A stretch of DNA of 58,941 nucleotides from Planctomycetota bacterium (GTDB lineage Bacteria; Planctomycetota; Phycisphaerae; Sedimentisphaerales; Anaerobacaceae), in contig VRUL01000030.1 in NCBI GenBank assembly GCA_019456145.1, positions 1-58,941 on the forward strand, read 5' to 3'. Below the pieces are notes generated by a model. It saw only the letters and a program-made list of their open reading frames with translations, searched no databases and had not been told where the DNA came from. Each line of letters begins with the position of its first letter. Position 1 is the stretch's first letter. This document shows, piece by piece, positions 25,663-34,331 of this stretch. Position numbers and translations under genes: made by a program.

Positions 25663-26742
25663 ATGCGACGAAGCAATAAAAGTACTGAGAATACTGTTAA
25701 CCGTGCTGATGGCAATATTTCCCTGGTTGAGCAGTTGACCCCATTGGCTCGGCAGATAAACTGTCTTGACATCGGGCGGATAACGGATATTTGTATGAAG
25801 CACATTCCGAATCTGGTCGGCGCAAGACTTGCTTCACTGTACATTCTTGATGAGACAAGCAATATTTTACACCTGCATAAGCATAATCACCCATTTCTTA
25901 TAAACAAAATAGTCTCGCTGAATCAGAATCCACCATCCCTTATGGTCATGGCTGTAAGAAGTAAAGAGCTAATATTAGTAGGTGACATAGACACCCACAA
26001 AAAGCCCATAATTAAAAAATCACAACGCTCTTTTTCTGAGAATTATAAGACCAACAATTGTGTTATTGCTCCTCTTATTTGCCAGGATAGAATAGTTGGC
26101 GTACTCAATCTGGCAGACAAGATAGAAAGCAATGGCTTTGATTCCGAAGATATTGCACTGATAGAGCTGTTTAGCCAGTTGGTCGGTGCGTCAATTGGTA
26201 ACATAAAGCTGTTTGAGAAGATACAGCACCAGGCCACAACGGACGGCCTGACCGGTCTTGCGAACCATAAGACCTTTTACGAAATCCTTGAAAAGGAGCT
26301 GTGGAGATCACGCCGATACGGCGGACAAATTTCGCTGATTATGATTGATATTGACAATCTCAAGAAGATAAATGACACCCATGGACACCGTGCCGGAGAC
26401 AAAGTCATTCGAGAGATTAGCCAAAAGATAAGAGAATGTATCCGGCAAATCGACACGGCAGCACGATACGGCGGAGATGAATTTGCGGTCATTTTACCTA
26501 ATACTTCACTAGCCGATGCCATTGTTGTTGCCATGCGTATGGTCGATACGGTTGCGCATTCGCCGACAACCTGGAAAAAGGAACAGATAGCACTATCAAT
26601 TAGTGTAGGCCTTGGTCAATATGATGCTGATACCAATCCAGAGGATATTACAAGCAGTTCTGACCGGGCATTGTATACAGCCAAGCAGGCTGGTAAAAAT
26701 ACAGTAAGAATCTTCGAGCCTTCCGAAAAATTTAACCTGTAA
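25663..26742 (+). CDS. GAF-GGDEF diguanylate cyclase
   Basis: 359 aa. Residues about 30-185 form a GAF domain (ARLASLYILDETSNILHLHKH, CVIAPLICQDRIVGVLNLAD), a cytoplasmic sensor of small ligands. Residues 195-355 form a GGDEF domain with DGLTGLANHKTFYE, the active site GGDEF at 270-274 intact, and an inhibitory I-site RQID at 261-264 exactly five residues before it. It should therefore make c-di-GMP from two GTP and be subject to product inhibition. No membrane segment. The start has no obvious ribosome site. The PilZ protein 4 kb away is a possible receptor. Confidence 0.92.
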   Translation: MRRSNKSTENTVNRADGNISLVEQLTPLARQINCLDIGRITDICMKHIPNLVGARLASLYILDETSNILHLHKHNHPFLINKIVSLNQNPPSLMVMAVRSKELILVGDIDTHKKPIIKKSQRSFSENYKTNNCVIAPLICQDRIVGVLNLADKIESNGFDSEDIALIELFSQLVGASIGNIKLFEKIQHQATTDGLTGLANHKTFYEILEKELWRSRRYGGQISLIMIDIDNLKKINDTHGHRAGDKVIREISQKIRECIRQIDTAARYGGDEFAVILPNTSLADAIVVAMRMVDTVAHSPTTWKKEQIALSISVGLGQYDADTNPEDITSSSDRALYTAKQAGKNTVRIFEPSEKFNL

Positions 26743-27233
26743 CACTTCTATAAAAAATGTCCTCATTTAAGGAAAATGGGGGATTCATATCTCTTCTCTC
26801 CGCTCGCGGCCCGCTACTGGAAACCAAAGACTCAAGTTTGACGAAAGAAGACAGAAGGTTGAGGACAGAAGACTAATAAGAACCTTCGGCTGCGCCAGGG
26901 ACATGGTTTTGAATGTTCAGTTCATGGGCATATATTTTATCGTTCTCAGGGGTATATGATATTCTCTATACATCCCATGACTACTGCAAAAAAGTATTGA
27001 CAGTATCGGACGATTTTGATAAGCTTTAGGTATAAATCACGATTGCCGGAATCATAAGGCAATTATATAGGAAAGGGTGAAAAACAGCCAGGGAGGAGGT
27101 TAACCAACGAGAATAATGGCTTTTTAGCTATTATTTGCGTTAAACCTATGTATTTTGAAGGGACTTCGTTTAACAGGATTCAAGAGGAGACCCGAAAATC
27201 AATAAAATTATTGTTTTAGTTCTAATAACTGTC
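26743..27233. other. Intergenic leader of the LamG-dockerin gene
   Basis: 491 bases. A possible promoter lies at 26997-27025. Further right is AAGAGGAGA at 27182-27190, a strong ribosome site 44 bases before the first usable start codon; the codons between it and GTG 27234 encode a signal-peptide-like sequence (see the next gene). Nothing else recognised; the left part is low in structure. Confidence 0.5.
26997..27025 (+). promoter_or_regulatory. Possible sigma-70 promoter of the LamG-dockerin gene
   Basis: TTGACA at 26997-27002, 17-base spacer, TAAGCT at 27020-27025. The -35 is perfect, the -10 poor. Confidence 0.4.
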
Positions 27234-28418
27234 GTGCTAACGGCTTGGGATAGAGAAGCGGGAGGAGATCCTGCACGTAAAATCTTGTTTGTAGAACCTA
27301 CACCTGCTGACGGCACTGAAGTTCCGGATACATCCGTAGAGATACAAGCTTTAATAACAGTGGCTGACTTGCGTGAGGTGAAATTCGATTGGAAAGTTAC
27401 GACTTATACACTCTACGATGATTCACTTGTCTTGATGTTCAACTTTGATAATATTGCGGCTTTAGGAGAGGATTATACGGCCGGTGGTTTAGTTAAAGAC
27501 ATCTCAGGTGCCGGCAATGATGGTTATTTATATAGCAGCCCCGGTGTTCCGCAGTGGATTCCAAATGGTAAATATGGAGGCGCTTTTGATTTCACCGGTA
27601 ATGGTATAAATAGTGGTCAGAGCATTCTTGTTTACCACTCAGATTCTTTGAATCCGAGTTCAGGTGATTTTGCCATAGTGGTATGGATATTCACCAGAGA
27701 CGACTATGATGGAGATGTTTTAAGAAAAGGCTCTACGAACACCGCCGGCACATGGTATAAGCTCGAACACGCTCCATCTTCCGACAATAATAGACTGTCA
27801 TTAAACTTCAACACAGACGGCACAGATGCCACTGTGAATTCAACAAAAGCGTATAACGATAATCAATGGCATTTTGTCGTTGCTCAAAGGAGAGGTAATA
27901 GGGCTGAGCTCTGGATTGACGGCGCCAAAGACGGAAGTAAATCTATATCAGGCAACATCTCAAATACCGCAAATCTGGCGGTAGGAAGCAAGGACACCCA
28001 AAATGACGACTTCATTAACTCGGCCTTAGATGAAGTCAGGATTTATATGAGGTCCTTCGGCGCCGATGAGATAACAGAACTTTATTACTCGAACCTGTCC
28101 AGATACGATATAGACAAGTGGGATTTGTATGTTAATCAATCCAACTTAACCAACGGGACATATACATACCAGGCATCTGCTTTGCAAGGAAGAAAAATCA
28201 GGTCGACTGAACAACGATACATTACGGTTGTACGACAGTGTCCCTATCTTGGTAATGCAAATCCCGTTGTCAACCTTGTAGATTTCTCTATGCTCGCATA
28301 TGAGTGGCAGCAATGGGGCCCGGAGCTGCAAAGCGACCTTAATGGAGACCAGATCGTGGATATTCAGGATTTAGCAATAGCGTTGCTATACTGGCTCAGC
28401 GATTGCAATCAACTCTAA
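27234..28418 (+). CDS. Secreted LamG-domain protein with dockerin-like C-terminus
   Basis: 394 aa from GTG 27234, the first standard start. The frame is open upstream, and codons from 27195 encode KINKIIVLVLITVV, a perfect signal-peptide start placed 8 bases after an AGGAG; the position of the expected ATG reads CCG, so either an ATC (27198) is used or the start codon was lost or misread. Middle: LamG domain, with LMFNFDN, GAFDFTGNG, WHFVVAQRRGNRAELWIDG and LDEVRIYMRSFGADEI. End: dockerin-like NPVVNLVDFSMLAYEWQQW and LNGDQIVDIQDLAIALLYWL. Probably a cell-surface or secreted carbohydrate-binding protein. Confidence 0.8.
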   Translation: MLTAWDREAGGDPARKILFVEPTPADGTEVPDTSVEIQALITVADLREVKFDWKVTTYTLYDDSLVLMFNFDNIAALGEDYTAGGLVKDISGAGNDGYLYSSPGVPQWIPNGKYGGAFDFTGNGINSGQSILVYHSDSLNPSSGDFAIVVWIFTRDDYDGDVLRKGSTNTAGTWYKLEHAPSSDNNRLSLNFNTDGTDATVNSTKAYNDNQWHFVVAQRRGNRAELWIDGAKDGSKSISGNISNTANLAVGSKDTQNDDFINSALDEVRIYMRSFGADEITELYYSNLSRYDIDKWDLYVNQSNLTNGTYTYQASALQGRKIRSTEQRYITVVRQCPYLGNANPVVNLVDFSMLAYEWQQWGPELQSDLNGDQIVDIQDLAIALLYWLSDCNQL

Positions 28419-28656
28419 GAGTCTCTAAAATTTAACTATCAGAGGGTAGGGTGTGATATTTCGCACCACTTTCCCTCCTTGCTCCTTGCTCCTTACTCCT
28501 TGCTACTTTTTCTTTCCCTTTTCATTTCTTTTATGCTATTCTGTCCCCGCAACTTGATAAAGAAACCGGGACGTTATCGCAGTTAATAAGGCAGGAGAAA
28601 GCGCACCAAGTAATACCGTGATAACGGTTGTGTAAAATAAATCTCAGGATACGCGA

Positions 28657-30660
28657 ATGATAGAATGGTTCAAGAATTTAAGTGAAGGCTGGCAAATTGC
28701 TATATTTGGAGCAGGAGTGACGTTTATTGGTGGGTTAATTGGGTTATTCAAATGGCTTTGGCATAAGAAGGGCCGCACAACTGAAAAATCCCCTTATCCC
28801 GATATACCACTCCCTCCCGATGGCATTATTCACAACCTCCCCTATGGTTCGATAGGCAAGTTACTCAAGGGCCGTACAAAGCACCTGCAGAGACTACACA
28901 AGCAGCTTGCCGCAGCTCATACTACCGTCATCACACAACCGGCCGCCATTCACGGCCTGGGCGGTGTCGGCAAGACGCGCCTGGCTGTTGAGTATGCGAT
29001 ACATGTCCTCAATACCAATACCTATGCCGCTGTCTTCTTCGTTACGGCTGATTCAGTCTTCTCACTCAATGCCAATCTTGCCGCACTGGCCGGACCGTCT
29101 TTACTGAATCTGCCCGAATTCAATCAGTCGGACCAGTCTCTTATCGTCGAGGCCGTTATCAGGGCCCTTTCTCATCGAGATGATTGTCTCCTCATTCTGG
29201 ACAACGTTGATGATGATGCCGCGCGCCGGCATATCTTCGAGGAACTCCTCGTCCAACTGACCGGGCCCCATATCCTCATAACCTCGCGACTGTCTGACTG
29301 GCCCCCCGACATCACGGACCTGTCCGTCGCCGAACTCAAAACAAAAGAAGCAGCCTCATACCTTCGGTCAAGGACACAAGGAAAACGCAGCGCAACAAAG
29401 AACGACAACGCCTCATCCGAAAAGCTCGCAGAAGCCCTTGATGGCTTGCCCGTTGCCCTCGAACAAGCCGCCGCCTATATCAATCACAGGCGCATCACTT
29501 TCGATAAGTACCTGCAGGAATTCAATGAGTCTCGCAGCAAGACCCTTGCCCGATACGAGAATCTGGTCAACTACGATTCGCCCGTTCTCTTTACCTGGAG
29601 TTCCACACAGGCCCGGCTCGACCCTGTTGCGCACGGCATCCTCAGGCTGGCCTCGTTCCTTGCCCCCGACCCGATCCCTACCGCTCTCTTCGAATCCCAA
29701 CCCGATTCGCTGGCCCGTTTAACAGACCTCTTGAAGCAGGAGCAATTATATCAGGAAATCCAGCCCCGCGATTGCCAGTTGAATATCCACGATTCACTCG
29801 CCGAACTGGCGGGCTGGTCTATGATCAATCTCACCGCCGACAGCTTTATCGTCCACCGCATCGTCCAGGATTCCGTACGTTTGACAATACCCTCCGACGT
29901 GCAGAAAGAATGGACCGAATCGGCCCTTAACATTGTCAACGATTACTTCCCCGCCAAGCCGCCACCTGATGATGTGCGAAGCTGGCCCTTGTGGACTACC
30001 CTCGAGCCCCATGTCGACTGTATCATAGAGAGAGCGTTGCCCTTCAATATCCCGGAACCTACTAGCAGGCTCATGAATGAACTTGGAATGTACTTGAAAG
30101 AACGTGTCCGCTTTAACGAGGCTGAAGACCTTTATCGCCGGTCTCTGGCATCGAATGAAGAACTACTTGGCCCCGACCACCCCACTGTTGCATCGTGCCT
30201 CAACAATCTGGCGGCGTTGTATAAGGACACCAATCGTCTTAAAGAGGCAGAGCCACTTATGCAGCGTGCCCTCAAGATTGCTGAAGCGGCCTTAGGCTCT
30301 GAGCACACGAAAGTCGCCACCCGCCTTAACAATCTGGCGGCGTTGTATCAGGACACCAATCGCCTTAAAGAGGCAGAGCCCCTGATGCAGCGTGCCCTCA
30401 AGATAGATGAAGCGTCCTTAGGCAAAGACCATCCCACAGTCGCCATCCGCCTTAACAACCTGGCGATGTTGTATAAGGCCACCAGTCGCCTTAAAGAGGC
30501 AGAGCCTATGTATAAACGGGCGCTGGAGATATGGGAAAAATCATTGGGGAAGAAGCATCCACAGGTAGCAACATTCCTTAACAACTTAGCGCAGTTGTAT
30601 CAGGCCACTAATCGCCAAAGAGGCAGAGCCCCTGATGCAGCGTGCCCTGAAGATAGATGA
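28657..30660 (+). CDS. Membrane-anchored STAND ATPase (NB-ARC) with TPR array, 5' part of a frameshifted gene
   Basis: 667 aa. Residues 13-35 form one membrane helix. Then a STAND/NB-ARC NTPase: Walker A GLGGVGKT (100-107), Walker B CLLILDNVDDD (about 176-186), an RNBS-B-like ILITSRLSDW, and GLPVALEQAAAYI (GLPLA-like). From about 480 come 42-residue kinesin-light-chain TPRs (EAEPLMQRALKI, LNNLAALY). STAND ATPases assemble on sensing a ligand through the repeats; this layout, membrane effector plus NTPase plus repeat sensor, is like several antiphage or signalling proteins. The frame breaks at 30616/30617, where TT present in every other repeat is missing, so the last residues (RQRGRAPDAACPEDR) are out of frame. 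The rest continues in the next entry. Confidence 0.82.
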   Translation: MIEWFKNLSEGWQIAIFGAGVTFIGGLIGLFKWLWHKKGRTTEKSPYPDIPLPPDGIIHNLPYGSIGKLLKGRTKHLQRLHKQLAAAHTTVITQPAAIHGLGGVGKTRLAVEYAIHVLNTNTYAAVFFVTADSVFSLNANLAALAGPSLLNLPEFNQSDQSLIVEAVIRALSHRDDCLLILDNVDDDAARRHIFEELLVQLTGPHILITSRLSDWPPDITDLSVAELKTKEAASYLRSRTQGKRSATKNDNASSEKLAEALDGLPVALEQAAAYINHRRITFDKYLQEFNESRSKTLARYENLVNYDSPVLFTWSSTQARLDPVAHGILRLASFLAPDPIPTALFESQPDSLARLTDLLKQEQLYQEIQPRDCQLNIHDSLAELAGWSMINLTADSFIVHRIVQDSVRLTIPSDVQKEWTESALNIVNDYFPAKPPPDDVRSWPLWTTLEPHVDCIIERALPFNIPEPTSRLMNELGMYLKERVRFNEAEDLYRRSLASNEELLGPDHPTVASCLNNLAALYKDTNRLKEAEPLMQRALKIAEAALGSEHTKVATRLNNLAALYQDTNRLKEAEPLMQRALKIDEASLGKDHPTVAIRLNNLAMLYKATSRLKEAEPMYKRALEIWEKSLGKKHPQVATFLNNLAQLYQATNRQRGRAPDAACPEDR

Positions 30661-31019
30661 AGCGTCCCTGGGCAAAGACCATCCCGATGTCGCCGTAGAC
30701 CTTAACAACCTGGCGCTGCTGTATCAGGCCACTAATCGCCTTAAAGAGGCAGAGCCCCTGATGCAGCGTGCGCTGAAGATAGATGAAGCGTCCTTAGGCT
30801 CTGAGCACCCCAAAGTCGCCATTCGCCTTAACAACCTGGCTCAGTTGTATAGGGCCACCAATCGCCTTAAAGAGGCAGAGCCACTGATGGCCCATGCCCT
30901 GAAGATAGATGAAGCGTCATTTGGCAATGACCATCCCGATGTCGCCATAGACCTGAACAACTTGGCGCTGTTGTATAAGGCCACCAATCTCCTTAAAGAG
31001 GCAGAGCCCCTGATGGAGC
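30199..31019 (+). repeat. Tandem 126-base TPR-coding repeat array
   Basis: Seven units begin at 30199, 30325, 30451, 30577, 30701, 30827 and 30953 (each starting CTTAACAA or close). Spacing is 126 bases except 124 between the fourth and fifth, which locates a 2-base loss. Units are highly similar in DNA, so unit gain or loss by recombination is likely. Confidence 0.9.
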
Positions 31020-31219
31020 GGCACTTGGTGATTTTTCTAAATTTCACCCGCCGTACCGGCCACCCGCACCCGCATCTGGAGGATGCGATAGAAAATTATA
31101 CCGCCCTGCTAATGCAGATGGGCCACAGTAAAGACCAGGTCGCTGCCCGACTGAAGCGCCTGGCCCCGGAAATGTCTGAGCAGGCGGACGGGCAGGCTGA
31201 AAAAGATGAACAAGAGTAA
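30635..31219 (+). pseudogene. 3' part of the frameshifted STAND/TPR gene
   Basis: 194 codons that continue the TPR array of the preceding frame, here in the correct phase again: MQRALKIDEASLGKDHPDVAVDLNNLALLY and further 42-residue units, then a C-terminal cap ending EQADGQAEKDEQE. The frame has no start signal of its own; its ATG corresponds to the M of PLMQRALKI inside a repeat. Restoring TT at 30616 gives one protein of about 854 aa from 28657 to 31219. The cause may be a true mutation, a slippage switch or an assembly error in a repeat; the sequence alone cannot tell. Confidence 0.75.
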
Positions 31220-31293
31220 TTGCTGCGAAATTTCGCCCCGCCCACATGTGGCGGAAGAAAAAAACACTTTTTTATAAAATTGTTTGATTTCTA

Positions 31294-31880
31294 TTGAACA
31301 TTCCGGCCATGTTTGGTATAATACAAACAGATTGAGTATTTAGAATGTAAAATTGAGCAATCAGAAGTCTGTAGTCTTGAATCTTGAGTCTATAGTCTTA
31401 ATCCATGGCAGATTAGCGGAGAACCGCACGAGTAGTCCCGTACCATTTAGGCGTTAGCCTGAGCAAAATTGGTTCGGGGCACGCCAAAAATAATCGTTAG
31501 TGAATACTCAATAATCAATAGAAAAACGTCAATAATCAATCAAAAAGGTGTGTTTATGACTAATAAAGAAACTTTTTGTGCATTTTTGTGGCTATATTAT
31601 TCGTGTTCTTCGTGTTCTTCGTGGTGAAAAAATCCGTGAAAGTGAACAAGTACGAATTCTTACGTACGAAATTATAAGCAAAATTATGCAAAACGAACCC
31701 AATTTGCGAAAAAGTCAAATGAACGTAAATAAAGTATTAACAAAGGATTATAAAAAAAGGACACTTGGTGAACATGGGAAAAACGAACCCAAAACGAACC
31801 CAAACAAACCCAATTAAAGCCAATATAATGCCAAAACAAACCCAATACGAACCCAAACAAACCCAATTTCAAAGGCAAAA
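31294..31880 (+). repeat. Dispersed NEPN element, copy 1
   Basis: Promoter TTGAAC-N17-TATAAT (31294-31322); hairpin GCGG-AGAA-CCGC (31416-31427); a stem CCCGTACC (31437-31444) with GGTTCGGG (31471-31478) around AGGC-GTTA-GCCT; an 88-base block (31480-31567) matching copy 2 at 84 positions and ending in AAAGGTGTGTTT-ATGACTAATAAA, which encodes a 23-aa peptide here; then from 31686 a segment encoding MQNEPNLRKSQMNV...VLTKDY, rich in AACCCAA words. The second copy is at 54982-55410. Type of element unknown. Confidence 0.8.
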
Positions 31881-32488
31881 AAATCAGGCCAAAAGAGAAG
31901 CCGGAAGTAAGAAGGTAAAATTGAGAATTATTGAGATTGCCTGTAACGCATTTTTAATTTTAAGGGGAGATTATCTTGATGATGTTATATGAGAAAGATT
32001 ATCGGCGCCATTCGGCCTTACGGACCATTAATGGCGGCATGTGCTGGGGATTAAGCCTTCGGCGGGTGGGATTGGCGCAGCTTCTATTACTCGGATACCA
32101 GCGAATAGTAAACAACTCGATTTTCAAAGGCAATCTGATCTTTTTCAATTTTTCAAACATCGCCATCCTCTTTTTTGAGCCCTTGAGAATTAAAATGGGT
32201 AGGCTGCCCCATAGCAAGTTCACCCTCCTCCTATCGACAAATTTGGGCAGCAACTTTTGGGAATTGTCTAAAACAAAGGCCCATAACTAAACAGGCAAGT
32301 ATAGTCTTTGAACTCTGGAACATCCCGGCAGCGTCAGTGCCTATGCCGGATGAAATAGTTGTCAAATGCGTTGGCTGGATTAACGCAACAATCCGATTGG
32401 CCGTAAGCCAAGACAGCCTTTGCAAACCTGTGAAGTCGTAAATGAGCGTGATTGTTTTTATAAGCGGATTAGGCTGGCGCCGTGAGCA
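31881..32488. other. Gene-poor stretch
   Basis: About 600 bases after the NEPN element. Short frames exist on both strands (for example 31976-32290 plus and 31999-32253 minus), but none has recognisable motifs, a convincing ribosome site or a likely composition. No RNA or repeat was identified. Confidence 0.4.
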
Positions 32489-33241
32489 TTACCTGATGTC
32501 CCGCCATGAGAACGGATGTCCACCGATTTCACGTACCTCAGCTCGGTTGATAAGCCATCTTTTGTCTTGCTCTTTTTGCAGGTCCAATTCTATTTTCAGT
32601 GTCACAAACGGCCGATATTCTCTGAAAACCCAGCTTTCTTTTTCAAAATGAATTATAACCGTCAAGATCACTGATGCCTTGGGTGGTAATATTTCTATAT
32701 TCAAACCCATCTTGTTATTTTTCCTCACAAGCGGCTCCGACAGCAGACGCCGGCAGTGATTCATCAAGTCCTCTTTGGCATTATGAAATGAATCGCTGTA
32801 ATCCGCAGAAATAAGCGCCTCGATTGCGTCACAGTTCTCTTGTTCGGTGGCTTTTCTGACTGTGACGATTAGCGAGTTGATTTTTTCCAAATCGCTTTTG
32901 ACCAGCGAGTCCAGGCCGAAAGCGGTCCCGATAAGGATAATTGGCAGAAACCATTGCCACCGGCGGCGTTGGTAGGTCTGAATGATATGGATTATCTGTA
33001 GGGTAAGCAGGGCAGCGATAGCCAGGCCCAGGATTGCCTGAATAATAATAGTAAGTGTTTTGCTGATTTTAAACAAGCTTGCTTCGACCAGCAGACCCAG
33101 GGTAAAAATAGCAACCGCCAGGAAGATTACGAGATGGGATTGCCACCAGAGGCGGCTGTCACCGTGGATAAAAAGCAGTGTGAACCAGACAATAATGCCT
33201 GCGATCAACAGTGTCCATGGCTGTTCAAAAATATTGAACAT
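32489..33241 (-). CDS. Membrane protein of unknown function
   Basis: 250 aa from the ATG at 33241; the frame opens further upstream inside the prepilin-like gene but the sequence there is not membrane-like. Four hydrophobic helices in the first 110 residues (LLIAGIIVWFTLLFI, LVIFLAVAIFTLGLL, IIIQAILGLAIAALL, WFLPIILIGTAFGL), then a soluble domain of about 140 residues starting ENCDAIEALISADYSDSFHNAKEDL and ending in a beta-rich part. The soluble part resembles the SnoaL/NTF2-like or DUF4440 pattern (a residue-count helix followed by long strands), but this is a guess. It starts 17 bases after the prepilin-like gene ends and is likely in one operon with it. Confidence 0.65.
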   Translation of the reverse strand: MFNIFEQPWTLLIAGIIVWFTLLFIHGDSRLWWQSHLVIFLAVAIFTLGLLVEASLFKISKTLTIIIQAILGLAIAALLTLQIIHIIQTYQRRRWQWFLPIILIGTAFGLDSLVKSDLEKINSLIVTVRKATEQENCDAIEALISADYSDSFHNAKEDLMNHCRRLLSEPLVRKNNKMGLNIEILPPKASVILTVIIHFEKESWVFREYRPFVTLKIELDLQKEQDKRWLINRAEVREIGGHPFSWRDIR

Positions 33242-33258
33242 TTCGGTGGGAGGTGTTC

Positions 33259-34074
33259 CTACTTGTACTTGCCTGATACATAGCCTTGCTGCATAAATAA
33301 CAAATCGGGGCTGCCGGGATGGCACGCACTGAAATCCTGATTCTCATTCATTACAATTGTGCGGTCGTCCCGCCATCTGATCTTTTCTGCGTGGCCGTCA
33401 GCAAAGCCTAAGTTGCTTCTATCATTATGCCATCCTGCCAACGGGTCTATCCAGCAATCCCCCGTAGCGGGCATGATCCAGGAACCCATATTCCATCCCC
33501 TGTCATCAGTTTCCTCCACAAACACATACTTGGTGCCAGGGCTCCTTATCTCCTCAAACACTTCGGCCACCAAGTCTGGCCTTGTCTTACCACCGCCACT
33601 ATATGCAGGTTCTCCATTCATACCGCCGGCGACCGAATAGCTGTCATGAGCTCGCTGCTCAGGTATGTCTATTCTTACATCAGAGGGGCAGTGAAATACA
33701 TCCACAGTCTTAAGATAAGGAAAGATGTGACCCGTTCTTATACCTCTTAGCTTGTCATCAAGGACGCCGGGGGGATTGTTGCTGGTATAGTTACCGGCCG
33801 CATCGTGTGGAGGGTTGATCCAAAATCCATCTGGATATCTGTTCTTATCATTGTAATTTCCGTCTCTGGCCCTATGACCGCCCATCAATTCACCGTCATT
33901 GTCTACTGTGTACATAAACCACCCTATCGCCAGGCTCCTTAAATTGTTCACGCATATGAGGCCGGTGGCCTGGTCCTGCGCCAGCCTCAGAGCGGGCATA
34001 AGAAGTGCCATAAGTATCGCGATGATTGCGATTACAACCAACAGTTCAACAAGTGTAAAAGCTCTTTTTTTCAT
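33259..34074 (-). CDS. Prepilin-like secreted protein (pseudopilin superfamily)
   Basis: 271 aa, with AAAGG and AGGA upstream of the ATG. N-terminal motif KKRAFTLVELLVVIAIIAIL with the prepilin-peptidase site (Ala before Phe) and Glu at +5, then a membrane helix. The globular part includes VNNLRSLAIGWFMY, a VFHCPSD Cys motif, SVAGGMNGEPAYSGGGK and a LGFADGHAEKIRWRD tail, the H-x-DG type pattern of planctomycete pseudopilins. It has a consensus promoter about 180 bases upstream and is followed by the membrane protein. Role unknown; probably inserted in the envelope through the type II/IV pilus machinery. Confidence 0.82.
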   Translation of the reverse strand: MKKRAFTLVELLVVIAIIAILMALLMPALRLAQDQATGLICVNNLRSLAIGWFMYTVDNDGELMGGHRARDGNYNDKNRYPDGFWINPPHDAAGNYTSNNPPGVLDDKLRGIRTGHIFPYLKTVDVFHCPSDVRIDIPEQRAHDSYSVAGGMNGEPAYSGGGKTRPDLVAEVFEEIRSPGTKYVFVEETDDRGWNMGSWIMPATGDCWIDPLAGWHNDRSNLGFADGHAEKIRWRDDRTIVMNENQDFSACHPGSPDLLFMQQGYVSGKYK

Positions 34075-34250
34075 GGCAGTCCTGCCTTTCCGGTCAGCGG
34101 CCCAAAGTCCCCGGTAGAAAAGTGCGAATGTCCCAAATGCTGATTAATTGTTACTACCGGGACTCACTGCGAAGTCATAACATGTGCAAACGAGGCCACT
34201 GTTTGCTTAATTTTGGTTGTTCCCAGTATTTTTAGACTATTACAACTATA

Positions 34251-34279
34251 ATTATATTAGGCCGGGCCGGGTATGTCAA
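34251..34279 (-). promoter_or_regulatory. Sigma-70 promoter of the prepilin-like gene
   Basis: On the minus strand TTGACA (34279-34274), 17 bases, TATAAT (34256-34251), a perfect consensus. Transcription would start near 34244, giving a leader of about 170 bases. Confidence 0.78.
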
Positions 34280-34331
34280 GCGTTAAAAGCGTTAAAATCC
34301 TCTTTTTTTCGATACAATTCCGCCGACGAGG

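Noticed and set aside
27040..27190. Possible c-di-GMP riboswitch in the LamG-dockerin leader
   Set aside because: Considered because of the nearby cyclase, but the conserved GEMM-I and GEMM-II core sequences are not there.
28474..28507. CTCCTTG/CTCCTTA short tandem as a regulatory array
   Set aside because: A short pyrimidine-rich slippage tract with four or five units; no evidence of function.
31976..32290. 104-codon frame MMMLYEKDY...
   Set aside because: No motif, no good ribosome site, overlaps equally long minus-strand frames; probably noncoding.
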